Shown in pieces: positions 24,074 through 32,051 of a stretch of DNA of 64,000 bases. Source of the stretch: Bog-159 sp963843255 (GTDB taxonomy: Bacteria; Acidobacteriota; Terriglobia; Bryobacterales; Bryobacteraceae); NCBI GenBank assembly GCA_963843255.1, contig CAWJJQ010000009.1:806001-870000 (forward strand). The letters are read 5' to 3'. The first letter of the stretch is position 1. Each line of letters starts with the position of its first letter. The translations under genes and the position numbers were made by a program. The notes under the pieces were generated by a model that did not search any database, was not told where the DNA came from, and was given only the letters and a program-made list of their open reading frames with translations.

Positions 24074-26212
24074 CTAGTAGGGCGCTTCTCCGCTTTCCTT
24101 GGCCAGCAGCTCCCGCACTTCCTCGTCCGTGAGGCTCTCCACCTCGGCCAACAGCGCCGCATAGCGATCCGCGCCCGCCATCTCGATCTCTTGCAGCTCG
24201 ATGGCTTTGGCCAGTTCCTCCACGGTGAAGTCCGCGCCGTAGACCACCTCGAGCGATAGCTCGATCGCCAGTTCCTCCTTCAGCCGTGAGAGTAACTGCA
24301 CCGCCAGCAGCGAGTGACCGCCCAAGTCGAAAAAGTTGTCTTCGATGCCCACCTGCGCCACGCCCAGCATCTCGGACCAGATCCGGCAAAGTTGCCGCTC
24401 CAGATCCGACCGCGCCTGTACCGGAGCAGCAGAGTGGCTTCGGGGCGATCCCATGGCCGCGGCCGCCGTCCCACAGCCATCCAGAATCTGTTCCACAGAC
24501 CGCAGCTCGTTCGCAATCCGGGCGTAATGGATGCCATCGCGGCGCACGGTTGAAACCGGCGTTTCATGGCGCGCCACTTCCATCGGAACTGCTGCAGGCT
24601 GATACCGGACCTTCGCCGCAAATTCAGCCGGAAATCTGAAGAGCAGCGCCTCGCCGCGCACGCTTTGAAACTCCAGGCCCACGCTCTCCAGAAACAGCAG
24701 CGCCGGCCGGTTCCGCAGGCTGCGCACGAACCGCGCCTCCACCGCGCCCAATCCGCGCTGCTGCGCGATTTTGCCGAGCGAAGCCAGCATGCGATGTTCT
24801 ACCCCCCGCCCCAGCGCGCGGCAACTCAACAAGAACGTGTCGCTCGTGATGGTGTCGGCGCCCGTCCGGAAAATCATGGCGCCTGCCAGCCCGTAGCTGC
24901 CGAACCGGTCGCTCACATGCACCGTCAGGCATTCGGCCTTCCCGGATCCGAGCAACGCCTGAATGTCGCTCTCCGACCGCCGCACGGTCGTAAAGTTCAT
25001 CTGGTTGGTGCGCTGTGTTAACTGCGCGACGCGCGCCAGGTCCTTGGGCGACATGGGCGCGATCCGCACCTCCAGCTGCAGGCTTGCCAGAAAATCCTCC
25101 AGGCTGGCCGCCTGGCTCTCCGCGCGTTGCCGTTCGATTTGCTGCGCATACATCGCCGGGCGCGCGCGATCCTCTTCCGTCACGCGCAGGCGGTCGAAAG
25201 CCCATACGTGCTTCAGGAACTGGGAAATCTCTTCATCGCGTGCCGGCAGCGTCAGGCTCAACACCTGCGGGCAACTGGCCTCCACTTCGCGACACTCCTT
25301 GGGGTTATCGTCCACCAGGATGAAGCTGTCGAGTCCCAGTTCGAGTTCTTCGGCCAGCGCCGCCAGGTTCACCGGCTTTGGCGACCAGTTGATGCGCCAG
25401 GCCGTGAAATGTTCCAGCCGCAGCGCCATCTCGGGATGCAGCCGGAACGTGTCCAGCACATCTTCCACGTTATTTTTGCTGCACAGGCACAGCAGCATTC
25501 CCGCCGCATGCTGCGCCAGCATGAACTCCTGCACTGCCCTGCGCGGCCCGTCTACCACCACGCCTTGCGGTCCATCCTCGCCGCAAATCCCGCGCCACAG
25601 CGTATCGTCGCAATCCAGCGCGATGGCCTTGAATGCCGGCATGCGCAGCGCGTGGATCTTCCGCGCCAGCATCGTGCCCAGCGCCGCGAAATAGGCCGGC
25701 GTGTAGGGGATATGGCCCAGCCTGTCGCCCATGGCATCGTGCATTTGTGCCACCGGATAAAGCGCCGCGATCTCCCCGGGCCGGATTAAATATACGGTGT
25801 TTAGCCCGTCCACCGCCGACGCGACCGCCTCCTCCAGACGGCTCTCGAAGCCGGCATCGAAATCCGGCGTCGCCGGACAAATGCAAACGATCAGCGGCGC
25901 GGAGAACCTTCCCGCCGCTTCCGCAAGGCTCGCCGCGAAATGCCGGACGTCCGTTTCCAGGTGCCCGTCCCCGTTTCCGGCGTGTGCCCAATCCTCAAAC
26001 CGCACCAGCACCACGTTGATCCCGTCCCGATTTGCCGCCAGCGCCCCGGCCGGGTCCAGCAGGAGCTGAAAGACCTGGTTGTAGGGCGCCATCCGAATGC
26101 CGTAGTCGAACCCTAATTCGCGCATCCAGAAGGCCAGCGGCAGCTCGATCGCATCCGCCGTAAACGTCGCGCTGATGACAATAGGAGGCCCGGACATCGG
26201 ATTCACCACCAT
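24074..26212 (-). CDS. FkbH-like HAD glyceryltransferase with C-terminal carrier domain
   Basis: This protein has 712 residues. Residues 1-190 are the SGNH-like N-terminal part of long FkbH proteins (VISATFTADAIELPLAFWM). Residues 195-340 are the HAD domain with D200-x-D202-x-T204 (FKAIALDCDDTLWRGICGED), LCSKNNVEDV and FILVDDNPKECREV. Residues 380-520 are an acetyltransferase-like domain ending LFLESVGLEFQ. Residues 600-675 are a peptidyl/acyl carrier domain with Ser634 in DNFFDLGGHSLLAVQLLSRL. The tail SLTDEEVRELLAKE is typical of PKS/NRPS proteins. FkbH enzymes dephosphorylate 1,3-bisphosphoglycerate and load the glyceryl unit on a carrier thiol; here enzyme and carrier are one chain. It is the first gene of the operon. 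ATG 26197 is an alternative start if the TATAAT at 26211-26216 is its -10 element. Confidence 0.92.
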   Translation of the reverse strand: MVVNPMSGPPIVISATFTADAIELPLAFWMRELGFDYGIRMAPYNQVFQLLLDPAGALAANRDGINVVLVRFEDWAHAGNGDGHLETDVRHFAASLAEAAGRFSAPLIVCICPATPDFDAGFESRLEEAVASAVDGLNTVYLIRPGEIAALYPVAQMHDAMGDRLGHIPYTPAYFAALGTMLARKIHALRMPAFKAIALDCDDTLWRGICGEDGPQGVVVDGPRRAVQEFMLAQHAAGMLLCLCSKNNVEDVLDTFRLHPEMALRLEHFTAWRINWSPKPVNLAALAEELELGLDSFILVDDNPKECREVEASCPQVLSLTLPARDEEISQFLKHVWAFDRLRVTEEDRARPAMYAQQIERQRAESQAASLEDFLASLQLEVRIAPMSPKDLARVAQLTQRTNQMNFTTVRRSESDIQALLGSGKAECLTVHVSDRFGSYGLAGAMIFRTGADTITSDTFLLSCRALGRGVEHRMLASLGKIAQQRGLGAVEARFVRSLRNRPALLFLESVGLEFQSVRGEALLFRFPAEFAAKVRYQPAAVPMEVARHETPVSTVRRDGIHYARIANELRSVEQILDGCGTAAAAMGSPRSHSAAPVQARSDLERQLCRIWSEMLGVAQVGIEDNFFDLGGHSLLAVQLLSRLKEELAIELSLEVVYGADFTVEELAKAIELQEIEMAGADRYAALLAEVESLTDEEVRELLAKESGEAPY

Positions 26213-26233
26213 TATAGGGGGCTGCAGCCCCCT
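26211..26233 (-). promoter_or_regulatory. Candidate promoter and 18-bp palindrome of the fkbH-like operon
   Basis: On the minus strand TATAAT lies at 26216-26211. Immediately upstream, 26216-26233 is a perfect 18-bp palindrome, AGGGGGCTGCAGCCCCCT, which fills the expected -10/-35 spacer. No good -35 TTGACA is visible, which fits a promoter that needs an activator. The palindrome could be the operator of a dimeric regulator, or a DNA hairpin. It lies in the divergent gap shared with the sigma-factor gene. Confidence 0.5.
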
Positions 26234-26379
26234 GACCGCGGCGCCCGAATCCCTTGGTTAATATAGCTGTGGAACTGCTAGACCGCCACGTACTCCGCAT
26301 TCACGTGATATAGTGGCAACGATTGCCTGGGTTTAGTACGAATGATCACATTCCACCCCTAGATCCTGCGCGGGGGATC

Positions 26380-26964
26380 ATGCCGGCGGACCATGAGATC
26401 ACCGAACTGCTCGAACGATGGGGAGCCGGAGACAAGCGGGCTTTCAACGAACTCCTGCCCTGCATCTATGACGAGCTGAAGCGCGTAGCCGGAGGCTATC
26501 TCCGCGGCGAGAGGCCCGGACACACGCTTCAACCGACCGCCCTCGTCCACGAGGCTTATCTCCGCATGGTCCATTTCCATTCGCCGAGAATCGAGAACCG
26601 GAAACACTTCCTGGTTCTGGCGGCGCAGGCCATGCGCCGTGTTCTGGTGGACCACGCCCGGCGCCACAATGCCGGAAAACGCGATGCGCAGCTTCTGCCG
26701 CCCGATTCAGGACTGGTGATTCAGCCCGACCTGGACTGCGATATGGTGGCTCTCGATGGCGCGCTCAACTGCCTGTCCCAATTCGACCCTGAAAAAGAGC
26801 GGATTGTCGAGCTGCGTTATTTCGCCGGCTTGTCGGTGGCTGAAACGGCCGAGGTGGTGGGCCGGTCGCCGGCCACCGTCAAGCGCGAATGGGCCGTGGC
26901 CAAAGCCTGGCTCTATAGGCAACTGAACGGCGAGGCGCCCAATGACCCCCCGGCAATGGAGTGA
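26380..26964 (+). CDS. RNA polymerase sigma-70 factor, ECF-like (TIGR02999 type)
   Basis: This 194-residue sigma factor has region 2 (AFNELLPCIYDELKRVAGGY, HTLQPTALVHEAYLRMV) and region 4 (IVELRYFAGLSVAETAEVVG, RSPATVKREWAVAKAWLYRQ). The HTLQPTALVHEAYL string is typical of the ECF-like family common in Acidobacteria and Planctomycetes, usually paired with Ser/Thr kinases. ATG 26380 is preceded by GGGGGATC, which decides the start; the frame is open to 26323. Its 3' end overlaps the kinase gene by 23 bases, so the two are co-translated. Confidence 0.92.
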   Translation: MPADHEITELLERWGAGDKRAFNELLPCIYDELKRVAGGYLRGERPGHTLQPTALVHEAYLRMVHFHSPRIENRKHFLVLAAQAMRRVLVDHARRHNAGKRDAQLLPPDSGLVIQPDLDCDMVALDGALNCLSQFDPEKERIVELRYFAGLSVAETAEVVGRSPATVKREWAVAKAWLYRQLNGEAPNDPPAME

Positions 26965-29332
26965 AGTAGACGGTATTCTCCAAAGCGCCCTGGAGTTGCC
27001 GGATTCCGAGCAGGACGCCTGGCTCGCGCGCGCGTGCGCGAATCGTCCAGACGTGCGGCGCGAAGTCGAATCCCTACTGCGCGCGCACCGAGCATCTGAG
27101 GCTTTTCTGGAACCACCCCCCGCAACTCATGAAGGGCGGCGGATCGGGCCCTATCTGCTGCTGGAAGAAATTGGAGCGGGAGGCATGGGCACGGTTTACC
27201 GGGCCCGGCGCGAGGACGAAAGCTTCAAACAGGAAGTGGCTGTGAAGCTCATGCGCGCCAGCCTGGAAATCCGTCCCGAAGCGGTCCGCCGCTTTCTCGA
27301 GGAGCGGCAGATTCTGGCGGCGCTGGCGCACCCCAATATCGCCCGCCTTTTGGATGGAGGCTACACTTCCGAACGCACGCCCTATATCGTGATGGAGTAT
27401 GTGGCGGGCACTCCCATCACGGACTACTGCGCCCGGAAAGGGCTGGATCTCAAGGCCCGGTTGCGCTTGTTCCTGCAACTCGCCGCGGGCGTCCAGTTCG
27501 CGCACCAGCACCTCGTGATTCATCGCGATATCAAGCCGGCAAATGTGCTGGTGACCGGCGAAGGCACGCCCAAACTACTTGACTTCGGGATCGCCAAGCT
27601 GCTCGACCCGGAAACCGCGGGCCCGGAGACCACGGTCCGGCCGCTGACGCCGGACTATGCCAGTCCCGAACAGGTGCGCGGAACGGCCATGAGCACCGCT
27701 TCGGATGTCTACTCGCTGGGCGTTTTGCTCTACGAACTGGTGGCCGGGCAGCGCCCGTACAAAGTTGCGGAGACGCCGCTGGACCAGGCCATCGAGACGA
27801 TCTGTGTCAAGGATCCGGTCCCGCCCAGCACCGTCGCTCCCAACGTGCCCGGCGATCTTGACGCGATCGTCATGAAAGCGATGCGCAAAGAGCCCGAAAG
27901 CCGTTACGCGTCCGTGCGCGAATTCGCCGAAGATATCGATCGTTACCTGGGCTTCCGTCCCGTCCTCGCGCGCCAGGGCAGCTATCGCTACGTGGCGCGG
28001 AAATTCGTTCGCCGCCACCGGGGCGGAGTGGCCACGGCGGCTGCGGCGTGCATTTTACTGGCGGCATCGGCCGCGCTGGTGATCCGCGAGTCGCAGGTGG
28101 CACGTTACGAGCGCGATCGCGCCCAGCGGCGTTTCAACGAAGTCCGTCTCCTGGCGCATTCCGTGATCTTCGACTTGCAGGACAAGATCGCTGCTCTGCC
28201 CGGATCCACGCCCGTGCGGAAAGAGTTGATCGTCAACGTCATCGGATACGTCGATGGCCTGGCAAAGGAGTCTGCGGGTGATCCGGCGTTGCAGCGGGAC
28301 CTGGCCGAGGCCTACCTGCAGATCGGCAACATACAAGGCGGGGGCAACGAGAATCTCGGAGACCCGCAGGGTGCCTTGGCGAGTTTTCAACGGGCGGAGA
28401 ACATCGCGCGCGCTTTGGTGGCGGCCCAACCCTCCTTCGCCTCGCGCAAATTGCTTGTCGAGACGCTGCGGGATGTGGGCCGCATCTACCAGCAGGCCAA
28501 CGACCGGGCCAAAGCGGAAGCCTACCGCAAAGAAGCCCTGGCTTTGGTCCGGGAGCTTCAAAAACAATATCCCGGCAACGAGGATGTGCGGATCATGATG
28601 GCCAACGCGCTGTTCGACATGGCCGCCCTTACCATGGATGCCCGATCCCTTGCATACCGGCTCGAGGCTCTACCCATCTTCGAGGATTTGTTGAGAGCCA
28701 AACCAGCCGATCCCAGCCGCCAGCGGAATGCCGCTCTCATCCACAAGTTCATCGCCGGCTATTTGTTGAATGCCGATCCCGATCGGGCCCTCCCCTACCT
28801 CCAGCGCGCCATGGCGCTTGATGAGATGCGGCTGGCTAACGATCCCACCCATCAGGGTGTCAAGCTGGATCTGTCTTTCGATTACAGCCAGTTCGCAACA
28901 TATTACGCAGTTCAAGAGGATCTCCCCACCGCCATAGGGTACGAGCGAAAGACGCTCGCGCTGCGAAGAGATCTGGCGGCCTCCGATCCCCAGGATGTCT
29001 GGAAGCAGGAAAGCCTTGCGTGGACCCTGACCAGCATGGCTAAACTCCTGATCCAGTCTCATGCCTATCGAGCCGCTTTGCCGTACCTGGATGAATCGAA
29101 AAAGATCAGCGAGCGTCTGGGGATATCCGAACGCGGCAGGATGAACGGCTACGCCTTGACCCTGAAATACAGGGGAGAAGCGTATCAAGCCCTCGGGAAC
29201 GCGCAAGCTGGGTGCGAACAGCTTTGGAAAGCGCGGGATCTCTTCCGAAAACTCGGTTATTCTCGGTCTGACTCGGTTGGGCGCCTGCTCGCGGACCTGG
29301 AAGACGATTTGGCCCCCTGCGCGCGGCCATGA
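26942..29332 (+). CDS. Transmembrane Ser/Thr protein kinase with TPR-like sensor region
   Basis: This 796-residue kinase starts with a helical prefix at residues 1-60. The kinase domain covers about 68-345: glycine loop EEIGAGGMGTVYRA, Lys102 in VAVKLM, HRDIKPANVL with catalytic Asp196, DFGIAKL at 214-220, and an activation-loop YASPEQVRG. One transmembrane helix lies near residue 360-380 (GVATAAAACILLAASAALVI). About 400 helical residues with TPR-like character follow (LAEAYLQIGNIQGG, ALPYLDESKKISERLG), outside the membrane. The overlap with the sigma gene suggests that the kinase acts on the same regulatory pathway, probably by phosphorylating the sigma factor or a partner. Confidence 0.92.
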   Translation: MTPRQWSEVDGILQSALELPDSEQDAWLARACANRPDVRREVESLLRAHRASEAFLEPPPATHEGRRIGPYLLLEEIGAGGMGTVYRARREDESFKQEVAVKLMRASLEIRPEAVRRFLEERQILAALAHPNIARLLDGGYTSERTPYIVMEYVAGTPITDYCARKGLDLKARLRLFLQLAAGVQFAHQHLVIHRDIKPANVLVTGEGTPKLLDFGIAKLLDPETAGPETTVRPLTPDYASPEQVRGTAMSTASDVYSLGVLLYELVAGQRPYKVAETPLDQAIETICVKDPVPPSTVAPNVPGDLDAIVMKAMRKEPESRYASVREFAEDIDRYLGFRPVLARQGSYRYVARKFVRRHRGGVATAAAACILLAASAALVIRESQVARYERDRAQRRFNEVRLLAHSVIFDLQDKIAALPGSTPVRKELIVNVIGYVDGLAKESAGDPALQRDLAEAYLQIGNIQGGGNENLGDPQGALASFQRAENIARALVAAQPSFASRKLLVETLRDVGRIYQQANDRAKAEAYRKEALALVRELQKQYPGNEDVRIMMANALFDMAALTMDARSLAYRLEALPIFEDLLRAKPADPSRQRNAALIHKFIAGYLLNADPDRALPYLQRAMALDEMRLANDPTHQGVKLDLSFDYSQFATYYAVQEDLPTAIGYERKTLALRRDLAASDPQDVWKQESLAWTLTSMAKLLIQSHAYRAALPYLDESKKISERLGISERGRMNGYALTLKYRGEAYQALGNAQAGCEQLWKARDLFRKLGYSRSDSVGRLLADLEDDLAPCARP

Positions 29333-29375
29333 GTTCCGCCACGCAGGGGTCCGGCAGGCGAATCCGTGACCTCGG

Positions 29376-30077
29376 CTAAGTAGTGGGTCCGCACACGATT
29401 GTACCCGCCGCGTCCGAGGCTGGAATCGCGGAGTAGCCGGTGATCGCCAAATTAGGCGAATTCAGTGGGCTGCTTCCTTCCGTAAGTTCGATGAGCAGCC
29501 CTCCAATCGCATTCCACGGTATGGTGGTCCCGGCTGTGGGCGCGAATTTCGAAAAAGGAATGTCTACGGTGAATGGCGTGTTGGACGCCGGCAGAGTGCA
29601 GAACTCATCGGCGTAGATGTTTGCGTCTGGTCCATAATCCACAAGCGCGGCGAGCACCACCGACGTGGCCAGCCCCTGGAAGTTCAAGCGGAATCGGTTG
29701 TAAGCGGTCAAGTCGAGGTTCAGCGGCGGATCTGCCAACGTGTTCGGACCATAATACACTTGTATCTCCGGGCTGGCGTCGTACCCGTTAGACCAGATCA
29801 GTGCAGAAGGCACCTTTGTGCTCGTGCTGGGCCGGACTTGCAATGTCGAGGACTGCCCGAATGGGCTGCCGTTTTTGTTATACACGATGGAAATGTACCG
29901 CGTGCCGCCGATGATCCCCGAACCGGCCAGTGCGGTAGTGTGAGTGCCTGACGTACCCGTAACCTTACCGGGCGCCGTGGAAAAATCGTCGAGCGTCAAA
30001 TTCTGTGCGCGCATCATCTGCGGCATCAAAGCCAAAGCCGCCAATCCAGGCACTACACAGGCATATATCTTCTTCAT
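29376..30077 (-). CDS. Secreted protein of unknown function
   Basis: The 233-residue protein has a signal peptide (MKKIYACVVPGLAALALMPQ, with cleavage likely after MMRAQ) and a beta-rich body that begins LTLDDFSTAPGKVTGTSGTH. The body has a carbohydrate-binding-like texture (LNLDLTAYNRFRLNFQGLAT, FTVDIPFSKF, IGGLLIEL) but no confirmed family. It lacks a sorting signal at the end. A very good Shine-Dalgarno AAGGAG at 30085-30090 with seven bases of spacing precedes ATG 30077, which suggests high expression. Confidence 0.65.
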   Translation of the reverse strand: MKKIYACVVPGLAALALMPQMMRAQNLTLDDFSTAPGKVTGTSGTHTTALAGSGIIGGTRYISIVYNKNGSPFGQSSTLQVRPSTSTKVPSALIWSNGYDASPEIQVYYGPNTLADPPLNLDLTAYNRFRLNFQGLATSVVLAALVDYGPDANIYADEFCTLPASNTPFTVDIPFSKFAPTAGTTIPWNAIGGLLIELTEGSSPLNSPNLAITGYSAIPASDAAGTIVCGPTT

Positions 30078-30190
30078 AGGTGATCTCCTTTTTTCGTCGC
30101 GGCTGAAGACTTCATTTCCGCCGTCATCCTACATAGCGCAGGAATCCAAAAAAGGAGCTCAAGAACCCAGCATCAGCGGGCGAGGCCCGC

Positions 30191-31219
30191 CTAAGGGACC
30201 AGAATGACTTTACCGAACTGCTCCTTGCCCTCCAACCGCTCGTGCGCCGCGCGAATCTCCGCCAGCGGATATACCCGATCGATCACCGGCTTCAATTCCC
30301 CGCGAAACACGAACTGCAGCACCCGGTGCAGCTCGCCTATGGTGCCCATAAACGATCCCAGCAGCGAAAGCTGCCGGCTGAACAGAAAGCGCAAATCCAC
30401 CTTGGCATCGAACCCCGTGGTCGCGCCGCAGGTCACCAGGCGCCCGGCCGGCGCCATCGATTCCAGGCTCTTCTGCCAGGTGGCCGTGCCCACGTGCTCG
30501 ATCACCACGTCCACGCCTCGCTTGGCGGTGATCTTGCGTACTTCGGCCGAAATATCCTGCTGGTAGTGATCGATCACGTAGTCGGCGCCCAGTTCTCGCG
30601 CCTTGGCCATCTTGGTCTCGCCGCCCGCCGTGGCGATCACCCGGCAATGGAACATCTTGGCGATTTGAATGGCCGCCGATCCCACGCCGCTCGAAGCCGC
30701 CAGCACCAGCACGTCCTCCCCCACCTGCAATTGCGCGCGCGCCATCAGCATGTGCCACGCGGTCAGAAACACCAGCGGCACCGCGGCCGCCTGTTCGAAG
30801 CTCATCGCCTCCGGAATCTGGACCGCGCTATACTCCGGCGCGGCCAGGTACTCCGCGTTCCCGCCATCCACCTTGTAGCCGAACATGGTGTACTGGCGGC
30901 ACAAGCTGTCGTTCCCGGCGACGCATTGCGCGCATTGCCGGCAGCTCAATCCGGGCGAGAGCAGCACCCGCCATCCCGGCTTCACCCGCTCGCACAGCTC
31001 GCCCACCCGCACCACTTCCCCCGCGATGTCACTCCCCAGAATATGCGGCATGTTGAACTTCATGCCGGGGATTCCGCCGCGGACGAAAAGATCCAGGTGA
31101 TTGAGCGCGCAGGCGCGGACGCGCAGCAGAATTTCGTTGCCCTTGATCTGCGGTTCGGGCGCGTCTTCGTACATCAGCACTTCCGGTCCGCCGTGTTGAT
31201 GGATGCGTGCGACTTTCAT
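30191..31219 (-). CDS. Zinc-type alcohol dehydrogenase / quinone oxidoreductase family protein
   Basis: This 342-residue medium-chain dehydrogenase keeps the structural-zinc cysteines (LSCRQCAQCVAGNDSLC) and the GroES-like GSDIAGEVVRVGE. The Rossmann loop is VLVLAASSGVGSAAIQIAKM. The catalytic-zinc positions are less clear: residues ACALNHLDLFVRGG lack the usual Cys, so activity may be of the zinc-independent quinone-reductase type. The start at ATG 31219 (MKVARIHQHGGPEVL) matches the family; a longer open frame upstream overlaps the divergent hydrolase gene. Confidence 0.88.
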   Translation of the reverse strand: MKVARIHQHGGPEVLMYEDAPEPQIKGNEILLRVRACALNHLDLFVRGGIPGMKFNMPHILGSDIAGEVVRVGELCERVKPGWRVLLSPGLSCRQCAQCVAGNDSLCRQYTMFGYKVDGGNAEYLAAPEYSAVQIPEAMSFEQAAAVPLVFLTAWHMLMARAQLQVGEDVLVLAASSGVGSAAIQIAKMFHCRVIATAGGETKMAKARELGADYVIDHYQQDISAEVRKITAKRGVDVVIEHVGTATWQKSLESMAPAGRLVTCGATTGFDAKVDLRFLFSRQLSLLGSFMGTIGELHRVLQFVFRGELKPVIDRVYPLAEIRAAHERLEGKEQFGKVILVP

Positions 31220-31280
31220 GCAATCCAGCGTATCAAGTGCGCCGCCATGCTGGTATCCTGAATGTTCACGGGAGGCGAGC

Positions 31281-32051
31281 ATCGTCAAATTTTGTGTGCT
31301 GGCGAGCGGCAGTTCCGGTAATTGCGCGCTGCTGTCCACCGATCGCACACGCATCCTGGTGGATGCCGGGCTAAGCTTTAGGGCACTCACCCGCCGCTTC
31401 GAATCCATCGGCGAGCAGGTCGGTACGCTCCATGCCGTACTGGTCACGCACGAGCATTCCGATCACGTGTGCGGCCTCGCGCTGCTGGCCCGCCGCTTGG
31501 GCATTCCGGTCTATATCAGCAAGCTCACCGCGCCGGCCCTGGATTGGGGCACGAACCAGCCTCGCCTGGAGCGCTTTCAAGCCGGCGCCAGCTTCGTGGT
31601 GGGTGACATCGAGGTGGATAGCTTCGGCATCCCGCACGATGCCATCGATCCGGTGGGTTTCTGCTTCCACGCCGAAGGCATCAAGATCGCCGTCGCCACC
31701 GACCTCGGTTATCTTACCGAATCCGTCAAGTTTCACCTGCGCCGTTCGAACCTGATGCTGCTCGAATCCAACCACGATCTCGAAATGTTGAAGGTCGGCC
31801 CCTATCCCTGGTCGGTGAAGCAGCGCGTGATGAGCCGGGTCGGCCACCTTTCCAATGACATGATGAGCGACTTCCTGCTGCGCGATTTCGATGGCGGCGC
31901 CGCGCGCATCGTTCTAGGACACCTCAGCGAGCACAACAACCATCCGGAAATCGTGCGCCTGATGGCCACCCAGGCCCTGGAACGGCGCGGGCTTAGCACG
32001 CCGCTCGAGGTCGCCAGCCAGTCGCATCCTACGGAGGTTTATCAGTTTTGA
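31281..32051 (+). CDS. YycJ/WalJ-like MBL-fold metallo-hydrolase
   Basis: A protein of about 256 residues with the metallo-beta-lactamase fold: VKFCVLASGSSGNCALL at the N-terminus, RILVDAGLS, the zinc motif VTHEHSDHVCGL, GIKIAVATDLGY, LLESNHDLEML, and VLGHLSEHNNHPEI. This is the YycJ/exonuclease-like group (VicX/WalJ). The family starts right at VKFCVL, but no ATG, GTG or TTG lies there. A strong Shine-Dalgarno GGGAGG at 31270-31275 is five bases before ATC 31281, which suggests a non-canonical start. The nearest in-frame ATG is 31218. The stop overlaps the purB start. Confidence 0.88.
   Translation: MVKFCVLASGSSGNCALLSTDRTRILVDAGLSFRALTRRFESIGEQVGTLHAVLVTHEHSDHVCGLALLARRLGIPVYISKLTAPALDWGTNQPRLERFQAGASFVVGDIEVDSFGIPHDAIDPVGFCFHAEGIKIAVATDLGYLTESVKFHLRRSNLMLLESNHDLEMLKVGPYPWSVKQRVMSRVGHLSNDMMSDFLLRDFDGGAARIVLGHLSEHNNHPEIVRLMATQALERRGLSTPLEVASQSHPTEVYQF

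Noticed and set aside
30242..31261. Long plus-strand open frame of about 340 codons
   Set aside because: It lies antisense to the zinc-type dehydrogenase, has Arg/His/Gln-rich low-quality composition, and arises from GC-rich third positions.
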